A DNA stretch of 64,000 nucleotides, taken from positions 62,001-126,000 of the forward strand of contig CAJTLS010000005.1 of assembly GCA_910577295.1 (NCBI GenBank), read 5' to 3'. Below, piece by piece: positions 62,501 through 64,000 of the stretch (position 1 is its first letter; each line of letters starts with the position of its first letter). The position numbers and the translations under genes were made by a program. The notes beneath the pieces were generated by a model. It was not told the origin of the DNA, did not search any database, and was given only the letters and a program-made list of their open reading frames with translations. This stretch comes from an uncultured Eubacterium sp. (lineage in GTDB: Bacteria > Bacillota > Clostridia > Lachnospirales > Lachnospiraceae).

Positions 62501-64000
62501 TTATACACTATCTTCGGTTCGCACTGGAATTTCTGCCGGAATCTCACGCCCGTCTACAGCAAAACTCACATAAATCAGCCTATCCATCTGCTCTTTATTC
62601 AAACTGAACCCCCATCGGGTTTCCATAAACCGAAAGAGTTTCTTACTGCGCGCGTAAATGTCTTCTGCTGTCCATTCACTATTCCCAGCTACTTCAATTT
62701 CAGAATGACAACCATTTTCATAACCACGTCTTCCGGCTTTGGTTATTTTTTTATCATGGAAACTATCATTCTGCAAACTGGAGTTTACGCTCTGTGACAA
62801 TGGCAACAAGTTGCCCAACGCACCTGCCAGCATTTCTTTTTCTTCATCTGTAAATTGGCGGTATTGATTCTGCCAGTAATACTTTGACGGTGTCTGAGGA
62901 AGAATATGTTCAATGGAAACCTTGTCCTTTTCTGTTTTCGTAAACATCTCCCAACTGCCAATACGGTCTATATTATTCTTTTGCGCAAGACTGGTTTCAT
63001 ATTCATATAGGAAATATCGAATAGGATTCCAGTAGTAAAAACCTCCTCCTTGCGAAAAACACTTTTCAATTTTTGTAACAAAATTCGGAAGCGCATATTC
63101 AATATTGATATCTGTCGTTTCAATAATATCTGACACCAAATCTTCCAGCTCCATTTCTTTCAAATACAGACAACGTGACGCGCGATAATATTCACTACTA
63201 CAGTATGAAGCATTAAAGTTGCCAAGTCTGAAACAAATAAAGATAAAACGCTCTATTGCTTTGAATGCCTCAACACGCTCTTTAGCTTTAAAATCACGTC
63301 TGCTGATGATAACTGTTACTAATGGACGAAAATACCCTATACCGATACGATTCAACTTATCTACCCATATCTGCTCGGCCTTGGTAAGGTTTTCACTCTG
63401 ATTTGGAAAAAAAGTATCATACCAGTATTTAGCCATATTTTTAAGGCTTTTTACATAGTCCGCAATCTCGGTAGATGCAAGCTTAGAAACTTCTATTGTT
63501 TCCTGCCCTCTTTCACAGGAAACATCATCCTCTTCGTAATCTTCGTCTATTATATAATCTTCAGGCATTTCACTCATCAAAGCTGTTTTCTTCTTAAATA
63601 TATTTTGGGCAGAGAACTTATCCAGCAGGAAACGAATATAATCGTTACCTTTCTTTCTGGAGTAGGTAAAATATATCGTCCAATGTGCTCTTAAAAATTC
63701 ATCATCCGAAAGAGAAATATTCTTATTTTTGCCAAGTTGAAAATATACTTCTTTCCATGCATCATTTATCTGTTTTCTCAAATGAGCCTTTTCCATCTCA
63801 TCAAACTCCTCATCCGTATATAAGGTGGTCAAATAAATAAGCCTGTTTTTGAGCAATTCCAAATTTGTCAATTTCTTTCCTCGGTTATTCATTGTTTCAA
63901 ATGCCATGAACACGTCATAATCATCATCAATTTCATGTATATTGAACATCAGATCTCGTGTTAGTTTCAAATAGATATTGCTAATTCCATCCATGCCCTC
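62501..64000 (-). CDS. DUF262-DUF1524 (GmrSD-like) protein, N-terminus outside
   Basis: Partial; the frame is open to the window edge with no start inside. About 500 C-terminal residues are visible. VFMAFETMNNRGKKLTNLEL is the end of the DUF262 (ParB-like) domain; the tail has a DUF1524/HNH nuclease region, SIEHILPQTP and LGNLLPLSQSVNSSLQND. The pair is typical of GmrSD-type modification-dependent restriction enzymes and related anti-phage proteins. An acidic insert MPEDYIIDEDYEEDDVS is not usual. Function inferred from domains; the DUF262 N-terminal motifs must be checked upstream. Confidence 0.8.
   Translation of the reverse strand, partial: EGMDGISNIYLKLTRDLMFNIHEIDDDYDVFMAFETMNNRGKKLTNLELLKNRLIYLTTLYTDEEFDEMEKAHLRKQINDAWKEVYFQLGKNKNISLSDDEFLRAHWTIYFTYSRKKGNDYIRFLLDKFSAQNIFKKKTALMSEMPEDYIIDEDYEEDDVSCERGQETIEVSKLASTEIADYVKSLKNMAKYWYDTFFPNQSENLTKAEQIWVDKLNRIGIGYFRPLVTVIISRRDFKAKERVEAFKAIERFIFICFRLGNFNASYCSSEYYRASRCLYLKEMELEDLVSDIIETTDINIEYALPNFVTKIEKCFSQGGGFYYWNPIRYFLYEYETSLAQKNNIDRIGSWEMFTKTEKDKVSIEHILPQTPSKYYWQNQYRQFTDEEKEMLAGALGNLLPLSQSVNSSLQNDSFHDKKITKAGRRGYENGCHSEIEVAGNSEWTAEDIYARSKKLFRFMETRWGFSLNKEQMDRLIYVSFAVDGREIPAEIPVRTEDSV

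Noticed and set aside
1..64000. CRISPR arrays, insertion sequences, prophage or rRNA/tRNA genes
   Set aside because: No regular spaced repeats, transposase, integrase or structural RNA signature was seen on reading both strands.

Overview
The window is a contiguous piece of chromosome from an anaerobic, spore-forming, plant-fibre-degrading Clostridia member, most likely a Lachnospiraceae-type gut or rumen bacterium. This rests on gene content, not on a database search: sporulation genes (spoIIID, spoVG, cwlD), an Rnf complex, a sodium-type F-ATP synthase, paired glgC/glgD, indolepyruvate:ferredoxin oxidoreductase, an atypical [FeFe] hydrogenase, and three xylan-active glycosidases. I saw no rRNA, tRNA, insertion sequence, prophage or CRISPR array. 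Coding density is high. The only gene-free stretch over 300 bases is 29940-30246, which holds a terminator, DnaA-box-like sequences and a promoter.

Layout. 1-2824: tail of an rnfCDG... operon (minus). 2999-7744: two secreted GH10 xylanases flanking spoIIID. 7868-14000: Na/Pi transporter, lactate dehydrogenase, ABC-class ATPase, GH39 xylosidase. 14229-18836: ilvE, a response regulator/HD-GYP with an Hpt protein, then an SGNH esterase and tmcAL (plus). 18871-25480: operon pth-mfd-parvulin lipoprotein-malQ (minus). 25610-28307: glgC-glgD-spoVG (minus). 28560-33606: murC, then dnaD-like, dnaI-like and prs (plus). 33605-33800: tandem hairpin repeats. 33883-42781: minus-strand run of a symporter, diguanylate cyclase, [FeFe] hydrogenase, glycosyltransferase, class A PBP and cysK. 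42842-52908: one long operon, sua5-ptp-rpiB-proC-atpZ-atpI-atpBEFHAGDC, with a promoter at one end and a strong terminator at the other. 52897-55396: cwlD and a GH18/SH3 protein. 55530-57565: apt and a purine permease (plus). 57562-61371: P-loop kinase, amidohydrolase, iorB, iorA. 61487-64000: NYN/LOTUS protein and the C-terminal part of a DUF262-DUF1524 protein cut by the window edge.

How it fits together. Secreted xylanases and the GH39 xylosidase feed pentose catabolism. Lactate dehydrogenase, hydrogenase-type iron-sulfur proteins, IorAB and Rnf handle reducing equivalents. Rnf and an ATP synthase whose c-subunit has the full Na+-ligand set could form a sodium circuit. Glycogen genes (glgC, glgD, malQ) sit among sporulation and translation-quality genes.

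The most interesting signals are regulatory or degenerate: a hairpin before spoIIID that carries a sigma-E-like promoter in its loop and arm and the spoIIID ribosome site in its other base; a YwlE-type phosphatase lacking its catalytic arginine; a hydrogenase with an altered H-cluster loop beside a diguanylate cyclase; and a family of two-hairpin terminators. Start codons were re-chosen from ribosome binding sites in many genes, so several coordinates are shorter than the longest open frame.
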